Shown: in pieces, positions 24,401-35,155 of the stretch
How the letters are laid out: every line of letters starts with the position of its first letter
How positions within the stretch are numbered: the first letter of the stretch is position 1
Assembly: GCA_947359465.1 (NCBI GenBank)
Contig: OX375879.1
Span: 93,877,630-93,941,629 of the forward strand
Source of the DNA: Metellina segmentata
Taxonomy: Eukaryota > Arthropoda > Arachnida > Araneae > Tetragnathidae
Direction of reading: 5' to 3'
Length of the DNA stretch: 64,000 bases
Notes under the pieces: generated by a model
What the model was told of the DNA's origin: nothing
Database searches by the model: none
What the model saw: only the letters and a program-made list of their open reading frames with translations
Program-made: the position numbers and the translations under genes

Positions 24401-27000
24401 CCGTAAGGAAAAACCCAAAATTCTTATTATTCATTTTACATAACCTTTTTTTAGTGATAATTGAGAACATATTTTAAATCAATAATCAATAAAAAATTAG
24501 TTTTTATTTGCAATTATATTTTATATTACGATTTTAATATGTTGTTTAAACCGAAATACACACTTTTTATAAACCCTACTCCTCTGTCAATTTTTGATAT
24601 TTTTGTATGAAATAAATTTTTACAATATTTTTATAGTATATGCAAAAGACATGAGGAGAGATTTTCTAAAATTTATCTACGAGTAGTTTTCATATAAAAA
24701 ATATTTTACTCACTATATGTCAAATTTCTATAAACATTTCCAATTTTTTATGTTTTTTAATTTTTATAAATTTTTCTGAACTATTTATAAACAAAAGCTC
24801 TCCCTGTGTCTGTTAAAAAGTTAGTCAAGACCTAAAAAATATAAACAGTTAACTCTAAGTGCATATATCAAAAAGCCTTAGTACTTTGAACTTTGGCAAA
24901 ATTGCAAAAAACTGATTTTGAGATAATCGCATTTTAAGTACAAAATACAACAGAAGTTGACGAAAACAACTTACTTTTTGCAAGTACTATTTTTTTTAGT
25001 AATTTCTATTGCATTGAGACTTTTATCAAAACAAAAGTTTTTACCGTAAACTCGTATATATTTTTTAAAAGCCAGTTTTATCTCTGATGACAAGTGAGTG
25101 ATTTGTGATAATTCACTGAAAAATTATATATTTCTTGTTTAATGAACTGAAAAAAAAATTATTTTATTGGATCAGTACTATGTTAAAATAAACCACCAGT
25201 GTATAAACCACACATTATTTTTTCTACGGCATTTTTTTTCTCTGTAAACGAGCCTATTTTTAGTGATACGCATGCGACGAAATTTAGCGCTATTCCTTCA
25301 ATGGCGTCACAACATGTTTTACATGAGGACCTGGATTTTGTCATTTAATTTCCGCCGATGGATAGAAAAACCAGAAGCCTACACCATAAGGGTAATTAAA
25401 ATGTTTGGAATAATCATCGGTTGATACACTATGATATAATGTTGCATAAATGAAAGTTTTCATGGTAAATGAAGCCAATGGTTGGCAGTCGATTATGTAG
25501 TTGGAAAGTCAAATAAAAGTTAAAAAGCAGCTGGTAGCAATTTTCTTCGACTCTGAAATTTTGTCCATTTGTTCTTGAATATATGATGCATCGTTTTATC
25601 CAATAAACCGAAAAACACTTTTTGAAATATTTTTTTTCGAAATTTGGGGTTTGGATCACCCTTAAACGACGATTTTCAATATAAATGTAAAAAATATTTC
25701 TTTTTATGTTTTTTCGACTTGTTGAACCTCTGACTCTTCCATGTTAAACGCTCATGACTTGGGAACGCATCTCGTAAGATTGTTCCAAGATAAATTCAAA
25801 TATAGAATACAGTAATATTGGAAACCATGATTTGATTGAAACTTTACCCTAAGATTTATACAATTTAAACTCTTAATAAAGTAATTACTAGCTTATTCAT
25901 ATCGAATCATTAACAAGTATCGTAATAGCATACATAACAACTACAATTGGTATACGATTATTACGAATTGTACAACTATCATAGATCATGACCAAACGGC
26001 AATCGTTCATTTCTTACCAAAATAACTGCCAGCCTCAAAGTCATCCCAATGCAGCTTTGGGTAGAGAGAAACGGGGAAATCTATACATTTCTTTCACATA
26101 CGAATTTATTCTTTAGTAATTTCACTCCGAGCGATATTTCATTTTGCTGTTCGCAGACAGCGAATGCTCTTTGTTCGATTTGACAGCTAATTCACTGGGT
26201 ACTTTATCTCAGGGAAGACTCCTACTCTAATGTCTACAGAAATAAAAGCAAATTGCTTTTTTTTTCTCAGATGAGAAAATTAGGACTTGGACACGATATT
26301 AAAACAGAGGTGACCTTGGAAGGAGGTCAAACTTGAGCGTATGCACCAAGAGTTTTGTAAAAGTTTTACTCTGTGTGGAATCTGTGTAGTGTACTAAGTG
26401 ATAAAAAATTATTTTTACAATAAAAGTCAAAATGCAGAACAATAATAGTCTTTTAAATAACCTGTGGTGAATAAAGTATTGCAGATGCCTTACCTAATTC
26501 AATGCAGACTGTTAGACAATTGCTGTGAAACATACATTTTTCGTAATAACTAATGACATATAATTTCAAGAAATTAAACTTGCCACATATTTAGTGGAGG
26601 TACTGCGATACATTTATTAAGCAAAATGGAAGAGATTTTGCACCAGGAAAAAACAAGGTAACAAAAGTAAAATTCTGCTACTTTGAGCATCTTTAAACTG
26701 CACCGGAAAATAAGCTCTCTCACCGGAATGGCGACATATATGGGTACCTCAGTATGTGACCTACGCGTACATTAATGCACGTTCTTTTACCGTGCTCTTC
26801 ACTGAACTGTTAAGGAGAACAACGGAGATGTTATCGCATTCTCCTGTCAAGGTAGTTTTGGAGTCCTGTACCATTCGTAGAAGACGATTTCGTTGCACCA
26901 TACTCCTACCGAGAATTTCTCAGACAAACAGGATCTGTAGGATTTAAGTCTAGAGAGCAAGCAGAGCTCAATAACTTAACTTTCCTGTGTCTCCTACACC
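21401..27000. other. Long AT-rich stretch with no gene recognised
   Basis: About 5.6 kb. It has homopolymer-rich AT sequence and short frames only. I saw no transposase motif, tRNA-like head, tandem array or SK exon in it. The frame at 26756-26947 is Arg-rich without family motifs. Confidence 0.4.
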
Positions 27001-27269
27001 CCATCTGCCTTTTGTGGATTCTCACTGCCAGCTGCCTTTTGTGGACTATTATCATACATGAACAAAAAATACGGACTCATTTAATCACCACAAAGACGAA
27101 CATGGCCCAGGAGAATCTTGGAACTGTACATTGTTATAAAAAAGTTTGTGGTAAAGTGAAGAGGTGTTCTACCAATATGCACACTACCTGCACATACTAG
27201 GACTGACTCCTTGGCCAATACGATTAACTTCATTTTGCTGATGGTAACGAGTTCAACGTTCTGACCACA

Positions 27270-27761
27270 CTAGCTGACGTCCAGCATCACTTCTGACGGT
27301 GAATCGAGATTCGTCGAAGAATATAACTTTTGATCAATCTTGATGCTCTCAATGAAGATGCTCTTACAACACTGTAATATTTTCTGACGATGACGTGCGG
27401 ATAACGGAATGCATCTTATAGGCTTCCGTGTATACTTATGAGGCAACTTGACTGAAATGGTTCTGTCAGATACATGAGTGCATGCGCCACTTGCAAGGTC
27501 TGCGGCTTCATGGTCAAGTGTAAGGTTTCTGTTACTTATAGCTGCAAGAGCTATATATCTTTCATCCTTAGCTGTCGCACTCCTACGACCACCACCTTGC
27601 CTTCGTGTAACAGTTTCTCTGGCAGTATAATTTTTAAATCTCGAAATGACACTTTGGGACATGCCTATTGCTGTCGCGAATTCAGTGACACTTTGTTCTG
27701 CTTCAAAGCGTTCAACTACTCGTTCACTATGATACGCACTCAAATGATGTTTTAGAGACAT
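27270..27761 (-). pseudogene. Tc1-like transposase, N-terminal fragment
   Basis: An open frame of 163 codons. The first 60 residues form a helix-turn-helix DNA-binding domain (SERVVERFEAEQSVTEFATA, then IGMSQSVISRFKNY), followed by the linker TRRQGGGRRSATAKDERYIA, typical of Tc1 transposases between the two DNA-binding subdomains, and a second helix-turn-helix with ISVKLPHKYTRKPIRCIPLS. The DDE catalytic half is missing after about residue 140; the remaining C-terminal residues (YSSTNLDSPSEVMLDVS) look frame-shifted. It starts next to a (TA)n tract at 27769-27806, a plausible insertion site. No inverted repeats were located. Confidence 0.83.
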
Positions 27762-27768
27762 TCTGCAA

Positions 27769-27806
<38 letters not shown>
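27769..27806. repeat. (TA)n microsatellite
   Basis: A pure AT dinucleotide run beside the Tc1 fragment. Confidence 0.9.
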
Positions 27807-27808
<2 letters not shown>

Positions 27809-29315
27809 CAGTCGCAAAGGGAATATTTAGAGCAAAATCTTCAAAATCGTGCTATGTGATCTTGCCTTTCAAACTTTACTGCTATTGATATGAAATAAAA
27901 AACAGTTTGTGAGGCATTGCCTTTTATTAAATAAGAAAATTTGCCTGACAGCGTCGATTTAAGTTAGTTTTCTGCAACTACGCCTTTTGGGGACGTTGTA
28001 TGGTAAAAACCAGTTGCTCCTTTGCAAATGTCAAGCAGTGTATCAATGTATACAAACTCTTAAATGCGTCTTCCACACGAAAAAACATTGAAACTTACTT
28101 GTGAGGGCCGGCTGTAACTTATACTTATTGTGTTGTTGAATACGGTGACATTTGCACGAGAGATTCTTACTAAGCTTTGAAGAAATAGACTTCTTGAGTA
28201 AAAAGTAAAAGAAAGTTTGTGATAAGTAGCACAACACTATTGACATAGAGGTCAAAGACCTGATAAAACACCCAATTTCAATTATATAAGGGAACATACA
28301 GCATTTTAAAGATTAAACATTGTCACACCAAAGCAATGAATTAAGTGCAAGAAAAGTTACTAAAAAATTGCTATCACCAACTTTCAGGGCAACAGCTTGG
28401 TTATATTGACCACGTACTAAAGTGTTTCGGGGTATCATGGACATTGGTGATGATTGGAGGCATCCTTTGAACATTTTTCGCAGAAAAACTTAATAGAACA
28501 GAACTAATTTAAATCTAGGATAAGAAACAGAAATTGAGACAGCACCTTGTATTAAAAAAAACTTCAGCGCAAACATATATTTTTATGAAAATTATTAGTA
28601 TTTCTTCTAGTTCGTGAAAGTGTCATCGCAATTAGCACGTCATCTGAAATATTAAGCTTTCAAGAAATATTTCTTTTGTTTTGTGGCCTTTTTATAAGAC
28701 AATATCATCTGTCAAAAACGCTGAATTCCTTTCCCAGTAAATTGCTTTCGATAACTGCCTCAATTGATTTCTTTTACAGATTACTTCACTTTAAATAAGC
28801 TTTGACTTAAAATCCCGCATAAATTATAGTGAAAATAATATTGACACGCGTTAATTTTTAAACTTATATGTTAGTTTAAGCTAAAGTTTGAATCCTTGTT
28901 TGCTTCTATATGTCTCACTACATAATTCGTGTCTATTAATTATTCAATCAGTAGCTATCATACTGATAAAAGGATAGTTTCATCTAATGCAGAAATAGTT
29001 CGATCTCGCCATCTTAAGGAATCGGTAAAATCTTGTTGAAGAATCTTGTAATTAGCTCACTTGATCAGGCCTTGAAACATTGAAACCACTTGATGGGTAA
29101 AACGACATTATTTTAATTTAAAATGTAACTGTATCGCTTTGAAAGGAATGAATTTCTCAAAGTTGTGGTGTGTGTTGTTTTGCGTAGTAAATGAAAGTCG
29201 CGTTTGTGGATTTTTTGAAATCCATAGAGTAACGCTTGTTATTACATACCCATTTTGATTACAATTTTAATCTTGTATTTTAATAGCAATGTTTAATTTC
29301 GTTTTCTCTTACCAG
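27807..29315. other. Intron sequence upstream of SK exon A, nothing recognised
   Basis: AT-rich. The last bases form the pyrimidine-rich acceptor of the SK pore exon. No upstream SK exon was recognised. Confidence 0.5.
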
Positions 29316-29451
29316 GTATCATGATCCAGAACATGCCAATTTGCTCAATACTATGTGGCTTACTGCCATAACGTTTCTCTCGGTTGGCTACGGAGACATA
29401 GTCCCGAACACCTACTGTGGCAGAGGGATATCCGTCAGCACTGGCCTAATG
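29316..29451 (+). CDS. SK: SK channel exon A: pore loop and start of S6
   Basis: Internal exon of a small-conductance Ca2+-activated K+ channel, a plasma-membrane tetramer that opens when bound calmodulin senses Ca2+. It encodes one split codon plus 45 residues. The pore region reads [18 protein letters not shown], with the K+ selectivity filter GYGD, followed by NTYCGRG and the beginning of S6 (SVSTGLM). The pyrimidine-rich acceptor ends in accag just before the exon and the donor is gtagga right after the ATG codon. The first base completes a codon from an upstream exon (phase 2) and the exon ends in phase 0. The upstream exon with S1-S5 was not found in the first 29 kb. Family assignment is firm because the filter and flanks are diagnostic of SK rather than of other K+ channels. 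The open frame runs on past the donor as intron, and that extension should not be taken as coding. Confidence 0.95.
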
Positions 29452-30039
29452 GTAGGATGCTTTTATTCATTCTTACTGGATTGTGTATTTTATTTCTCCC
29501 TGGCCAAACTGTCACAGCGCCCCACTAAGTTGATCCATTTAAGATTTACACACAAAACTAAACACCATTTTATCCACTAACGATAAATTGAAAGATGCAT
29601 TGCAAAACCCGTGTAACTTACATGTGGAAGTCCTAAGTTGAACTAGTTCTAGTCCCATTACCGTTTTATGCGTTTTCTTCAAGTGCAGAATGAAAATGTA
29701 CACAATAATATCATAGCTGAATAATTTTAGCAGTTCGTACAAATTTGATGAGCTGTTAAATATTTCAAGCGGGGTAAGTGCATTAGGGGAATAAATGCTT
29801 CCTCTGGATATAAAATGTATGTGCTATTAAAGGCTGCTGTAAATGCTTGAAGGAGTCCTCTAGATTTGTTTAGCCGCTAGGGCTATTTGAATTTTGGCAG
29901 GGAAGTTGTGCAAACAAAAGAGAGACGTGAACGAAATTATACACTCTTGCCCTCACAATACTATCACATCGCAAACAAACAAAAAAGTCCATGCTCTTGC
30001 CTCATCATGTGGGTCAATTTGGTAAGTTTGATAATTTTT

Positions 30040-30165
30040 AATTAACGTCGTACTCTAGAGCAACACAGCGGGCTATTGACGACGGTCCGGGATCAATACC
30101 CTAAGGGAAAGATCCGATGACAACATCATGTAATTTGAACCAAAGTCAGATGACGAGTGGGTCAA
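30040..30165 (-). mobile_element. SINE fragment, 3' part, copy 2
   Basis: Reading the minus strand gives ctcgtcatctgactttggtt, then gatcccggaccgtcgtcaat and agcccgctgtgttgctctag, matching the second half of the SINE at 19407-19685. The tRNA-like head is absent. Confidence 0.7.
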
Positions 30166-30278
30166 TTGTGCTCCTATGAAATAGCATTGGAAAGTCTTCT
30201 ATGGAATCATATCAATGGTATGTTAAACCAAATAAGAATGAAAACACATTAGAAAAGGGTATGGATTGGTGAATAATG

Positions 30279-30470
30279 GAATTAACGTCGCACTAGAGCA
30301 ACACAAAGGGCTACTGGCAACGATCCGGTATAAATTCCGAAATGAAAAGATCAGAGGGCACCTCGTAATTTTGAACCACAGTCAGATGACGAGGTCAGCA
30401 TCTGAGCTGGCATCCCACTCTCCGAACTTCAGCACCACGCCTATGAACATTTACGTCAACGACTGATTTA
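30279..30470 (-). mobile_element. SINE fragment, copy 3
   Basis: Minus-strand copy with cctcgtcatctgactgtggt and tagccctttgtgttgctcta. It extends further towards the head than copy 2 (ggtgctgaagttcggagagt). It lies about 115 bases from copy 2 in the same orientation. Confidence 0.7.
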
Positions 30471-31385
30471 ACATGCATCAGCAGATACCACAACCCACAT
30501 ACGAGATGGTCATTGGTCTAGTAATGTGTGGTAAGAATGTGAATTTTTTAAACTTATTGGGGATGGGAACAGGGTAGTAATTTGTTTAATAGGATTTTGA
30601 TTTGTTTTCGCACTTTCCCTCCACTCTTCTAATGCATTTGGCTATCTAACCTCTAATTTTTGTTGAAAAAGTTTCCTAGAGTTTAAGAGGTAACGCGAAT
30701 ATTTTATCTCACTGAATAGGCTGGTACGGTTTATTCTATAATGTAACAAATTACAAAACATTTAAATCAGAAAACAGTTCTGCATTCTGTAAAGGAAGAA
30801 GGTAACAGTTGTATGTCCTAAAAAAAAATCTGATTTTTAAAAGAATTATAACTTAGAATTCACTTTTGAATTTTTTTTTTGTTTTGTTACTGATATATTT
30901 ATACAATAAACTTTTAACTACATAGCCATACTTTAAAATTGATCGTATTAAAGAAGTAAAAAAACTTAGTACCGTAGTGACTTCAACTTTCTGACACATT
31001 CATTTCTAAAATTTGAAGACACCACGCACTAAAGAATTAAAAGTCTTTTTAATTCTTTAGTGGGGGGGGGGGGCTTTATGCTTCAACATCTATTCCACGT
31101 TGAACAATCTGGAGCATCTCTTGAATCGGTAACGGGGGTAAGAGGTGTTTCATAGCACCTGTTGCTAGTAAGATGCAAACATGAGAAGAACTGCTCGTTG
31201 GACAAAGAAAAGTTACTCCGTAAAGTTTTGCGTTACCAGATAATCGGATCACTAATATTTCGGTGCTGTAAAAACTCAAAACAGATATTTTAGCTTCAAA
31301 CTAAAATTGATTTTAATAAAACACTTGGATCACTTCCAAACAATGCATGAGATGAAATTGGGTTTCATAACTATTTAATGAAGAA
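30471..31385. other. AT-rich intron sequence with a poly-G tract at 31061
   Basis: Nothing was recognised apart from a short palindrome around the poly-G tract (ctaaagaattaaaag and cttttaattctttag at 31028-31059). Confidence 0.45.
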
Positions 31386-31389
31386 TTCA

Positions 31390-31672
31390 ATGGAACTTCG
31401 AGGGACGGATTCACGGATTTGCAACCGTAAGGTTACGAGTTTGAAATTAGGTACGTTAAATAGATAGTAGCCTCAAATGTTCTCACGTTGGAGTGGTGTG
31501 GAAGTTTGAAGCGTGAGGTGCCAGTTTAGGTGTTGACCTCGTCACCTGACTGTGGTTTCAAAATTATGTTGTACTCGAATCTTTCCTGTCTGTATTGATC
31601 CCAGGTCGTCGCCAATAACTCAGTATGTGGCTACGAAGTGACGTACATTAAACTACTTACCAATGTAACTTC
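31390..31672 (+). mobile_element. SINE copy 4, with degenerate head
   Basis: Contains ggatttgcaaccgtaaggtt acgagtttgaaatt (decayed B box), ggagtggtgtggaagtttga, acctcgtcacctgactgtgg and gtattgatcccaggtcgtcg in the same order as copy 1. Near full length. Confidence 0.75.
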
Positions 31673-31674
31673 AA

Positions 31675-32510
31675 AAATTAATATATACATAGATACCAAA
31701 TCATGCATCTCACCCAGTTTTCTCTTGCAAACAATGAAATCTAAGGAGTTAAAATAACTTTGTGACAAAAGAAGAAATTCGTATCAGTGTTACAAATTTC
31801 AATAAACCATAGGATTTTATAGAACAAATTTTTTCCACTGATTCCATAGCATTTAGAGTCAAAATCTTACATCTTAAAGATAAGTTAAGACTTAGCACAC
31901 TTTTTAATTACAAAATAGAAATTCTAGGCTATGAAGTGTGCTACCGTAAAAAATGAAGGAAAAATTAAAATGAAAAGTTAATAAGGTGTTTGTTAATAAT
32001 ATTAGCTTTAAATAATAGCGAGGACAAGGAGCATATTTTTTAAATCTTAGTTAAAATTTATCTCGTCAGTCAAGAAGCGTCCTTGCACTAATTTTCTTAA
32101 CACTTGACCAATTATTTTCTTTTCTTACCATCCTTGTTCAGAAGAGTCTAGAATTAATTTTAAAAGAATAAGATTAAAAAAAATTAATACCATCTTCTCC
32201 ACATTTTTACAGCTTTGGCATTTTTTGTCTTCATTCAGCACTTTGTTTAGAGTGGGAAATACTCTGGTAATAAAATCAAGCTGAGCTTTAAAAAATAATT
32301 TATTTCACCACAAAAAATTTTTTGTTTTAATGTAAAATATAAATGTATTTATTGGAGAGAGAAACACATTTTATTGAATATTTAAATATTTAAACGAAAA
32401 AATGTTTGATTTTGCAAGTTATTGGTCTTTCTGAAATATCACTCGTTTTGCTTACGTTAAATTTTGTTGATGCGAAACATGGGACACTAAATTCAATATC
32501 AAGAAAGAGT
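31675..32510. other. AT-rich intron sequence, nothing recognised
   Basis: Only short frames and A/T runs. Confidence 0.45.
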
Positions 32511-32544
<34 letters not shown>

Positions 32545-33275
32545 CTAGGGGCCCGCCCCCTGCCCGCTAAAGCTCGCCAACCCCAGGAGAATTGCTTTGC
32601 AAATCTCATTAGTTCGCTGCGCGAACCAATGCTCGCTTTGTTCGCATCAATGAAGACATGTGTTCTAGCAGAAAGAATTGTTTACAAAATATGATAGTCC
32701 AAAAAATATTTTTATCTAATTTTCTAATTTTTATCTAATTATCTAATTAATATAAAATTTTATCTAATTAAGCAAATTTAGATTTAAAAATTCTATAAAA
32801 ATATTTAAATCTAAATTTGCTGTTTTTCAGAAAATATAAACAGTACACTGAAATCAGAATTTCAAATGAAAACTTTAAGCAAATTTTGAGTCGAAATGTG
32901 AGCGCTACTTTGTAAATAGAATACACGGCATGTTTTTTGTGTACATTTCCAGCACTCTCGAGTCACCCACACTTTTTCATTGAGTTTGTTGTCGAAAGTT
33001 ATAGTACAAGCGCCCTGTTGAACTATAATTGTTGGCCCTAAAAAGGACCTTTTTTTAAATGGCCCTGAAATGATCCTCCGCTTTCTTTGATTTCTAATTC
33101 TAAACTGCAACAGCTCGAATAATAAAAAAATTTCAATAAAATTTCATTCGATAACGCTATTAATTCAATTGAAACGCGAGGCTTCGTTGTAAACAAGCAA
33201 TCGTACAATGTTGCCAAAACGCGATAACAAAAAACGTCTTTTTTGCATGCCAAATAAGAGAATTATCTATATAGA
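32545..33275 (+). repeat. Hairpin-rich interspersed repeat, copy A
   Basis: Begins actaggggcccgccccctgc, then a series of short GC-rich stems (attgctttgcaaat, gttcgctgcgcgaac, gctcgctttgttcgc) within about 100 bases, followed by a 600-base AT-rich body ending gttgccaaaacgcgataaca and agagaattatctatataga. Copy B at 37571-38220 matches along its whole length. No coding capacity was seen. Class unknown. Confidence 0.7.
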
Positions 33276-33882
33276 TATATATATACAGGGAGACCTGTAA
33301 TGTCCTCTAAAGCCCTTTAATTTTGAAACTGCGTCTCGTAGAGTCAAGGTAGAAACGTGTACCTACAGTAAAGTGACCGTGCTGAATTTATTGAGACAGC
33401 TTATAGCACCCCTAGCGGTGAAATAAGGAAATTTAAAAAAATAATTTGAAAACTAAAGGAGATTGACCAAAATGTTCAGTTAGAAAAATGTACACAATAC
33501 AGTAATAAAGACACAGAAAAAAAAATTTCATGGAGTTATCTGTAAAACTGGCGGAGATATTTGCGATTGAAATTTGAACTTTTCCATACCTTGAAAAAGG
33601 GGCCGTCCTGAAATTGAAAAACGTGTTTTCCGGTGTTATCATTCAGTTTTTCTGAGTTAAGCAACGACAAATTTAAATTCAAACAAAGAAAAAAAAAAGA
33701 TAGATGAATAAAAAATTTAAAAAAAAAAAAAAACATTTGAAAAACGTACTTTGGAAAATAAAAAAACTGACGATCCGAAACCACAATTTTCGTGCAACAA
33801 CTAAAATACACAAATGAAAACCTCTGGACCATGTTGCCAGAACGAAGATTTACTATTTAATAATTTTATTCTGATAAATTTT

Positions 33883-34110
33883 GGGGGCCGTGGTAGCCCG
33901 ATTGGTGAAGTGACGGACTGCCAACCAGAGGGTTGTGAGTTCGATCCTCGTCTGTGCCATCCAAATACCGACGGGTAAAAAAGGTGCTTTGTGCACGCGA
34001 AATCCGTCGTCGCCTCTTAAGTCCTCGCGTTGGTGTAATGTGGAATTGCGGATATTGTGGTGCCATCTTAGGCGTTATTGCGCCACCTGACCGTGGTTCC
34101 AACATGATGG
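33883..34110 (+). mobile_element. SINE copy 5, inside the long-inverted-repeat element
   Basis: The head is gggggccgtggtagcccgat, with gttgtgagttcgatcc as a well-kept B box. The body has gtggaattgcggatattgtg and cgccacctgaccgtggttcc, parallel to copies 1 and 4. It is the best-preserved tRNA-like head in the window. Confidence 0.72.
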
Positions 34111-34144
34111 CGCCCCGTCGTACGAACCCCACCATCCCCACGCA

Positions 34145-34450
34145 GTGCGCAAGCTTCTTAAGAACAGATTTGGCCAAAAGGCAATGGGCTACGGTGGCTG
34201 TGTTGAATGGTATCCACGATCACCAGATCTTACAACCCCACTCGATTTCTTCCTCTGGGGTTACATCAACGATCGAGTGTCAGAAACTCCGTTGACAAGC
34301 TTGCTGAATCTTCGGCAGCGTTCATCGATAACTGCGCTACTGTCACACCACTGATGATAAGAATGTGCATGCCGGCGTGCTTGCTCGAATACAAATGTGT
34401 ATTGTAACCGATGGTGACCTCTGTGAACACACTCGCCATGGTTTTGTTTA
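34145..34450 (+). pseudogene. DDE (Tc/mariner superfamily) transposase, C-terminal remnant
   Basis: The frame has GYGGCVEWYPRSPDLTTPLD followed by FFLWGYINDRVSETPLTSLL. This is the third catalytic region of the DDE_3-type transposases abundant in insects and arachnids (PRSPDLTPLDFFLWGY). An extra Thr lies in the motif. After about residue 60 the frame shifts and the C-terminus continues in another frame (VTPLMIRMC, then DGDLCEHTRHG-like). It lies in the loop of the long inverted repeat and is the only trace of the transposase gene. Confidence 0.78.
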
Positions 34451-35155
34451 GCAATAAATTTCTTGTTGCTGCTTATCTGTGTCTTTTATTTTTCTAATGT
34501 GCCACACTGAATAACGAGCATTTGTTTCTGACATATTCGTATCTCACTCAAAGTTTATTAGTGATTAGGATAAAAGGATTAAGTAGTTAATCTTCGTTCG
34601 TGGTTGTATTGCAGAGAGGTTTTTAATCGTGTACTTTAGTTGTTGCACTTAAGTTATGATTTCGGATCGTCAATTTTTTTTTATTTTCCAGAGTACGTTT
34701 TTCAGATGTTTTTTTTAATCTTTATTTTTTACTTTCTTTGTAGTTTGAATTTAAATTAGTCGTTTTTTAACTCAGAAAAACTAAATGATAACATCGGAGA
34801 ACACGTTTTTCAATTTCAGGATGGCCCCTTTTTCAAGGCATGGAAAAGTTCAAATTTCAATCACGAATATCTCCACCAGTTTTACAGATAACTTCATGAA
34901 ATTATTTTTCTGTCATTATTATTGTATTGCGTACATTTTTCTAATTGAACTTTTTGACCTATCTTCTTTAGTTTTCGAGTTATTTTTTTAATTTCCTTAT
35001 TTCACCGCTAGGAGCGCTGTAAGCTGTTTCAATAATTCAGCGTGGTCACTTTACTGTAGGTACAAGTTACTACCTTGACTCTACGAGACGCGGTCTCAAA
35101 ATTAAAGGGCTTAAGGACTTTACAGGTCACCCTGTATATATATATATATATATAT

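Larger units (their letters stand above)
33286..35134 (+). mobile_element. Tc/mariner-superfamily element with very long inverted repeats
   Basis: A 1,849-bp element flanked by TA and starting cagggagacctgtaatgtcc. The right end is the inverted copy ending ggactttacaggtcaccctg. The inverted repeats extend about 540 bases on each side (33286-33830 and about 34605-35134), with good identity throughout. The loop between them holds a SINE (33883-34110) and a transposase remnant (34145-34450). The insertion is in a (TA)n tract directly beside hairpin-rich repeat copy A. Confidence 0.82.

Noticed and set aside
28410..28480. A gtatcatggacattggtgatg stretch that resembles the ASWTL part of an upstream SK exon.
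   Set aside because: The frame hits a stop almost at once, lacks the following RQCE residues and has no donor in the needed phase.
29452..29580. Continuation of the pore-exon frame after the ATG codon.
   Set aside because: It follows a GT donor, and the next SK residues are found in phase at 50742, so this part is intron.
33885..33960. The tRNA-like sequence considered as a true tRNA gene.
   Set aside because: The acceptor and anticodon stems do not pair well and a SINE body shared with other copies follows directly.
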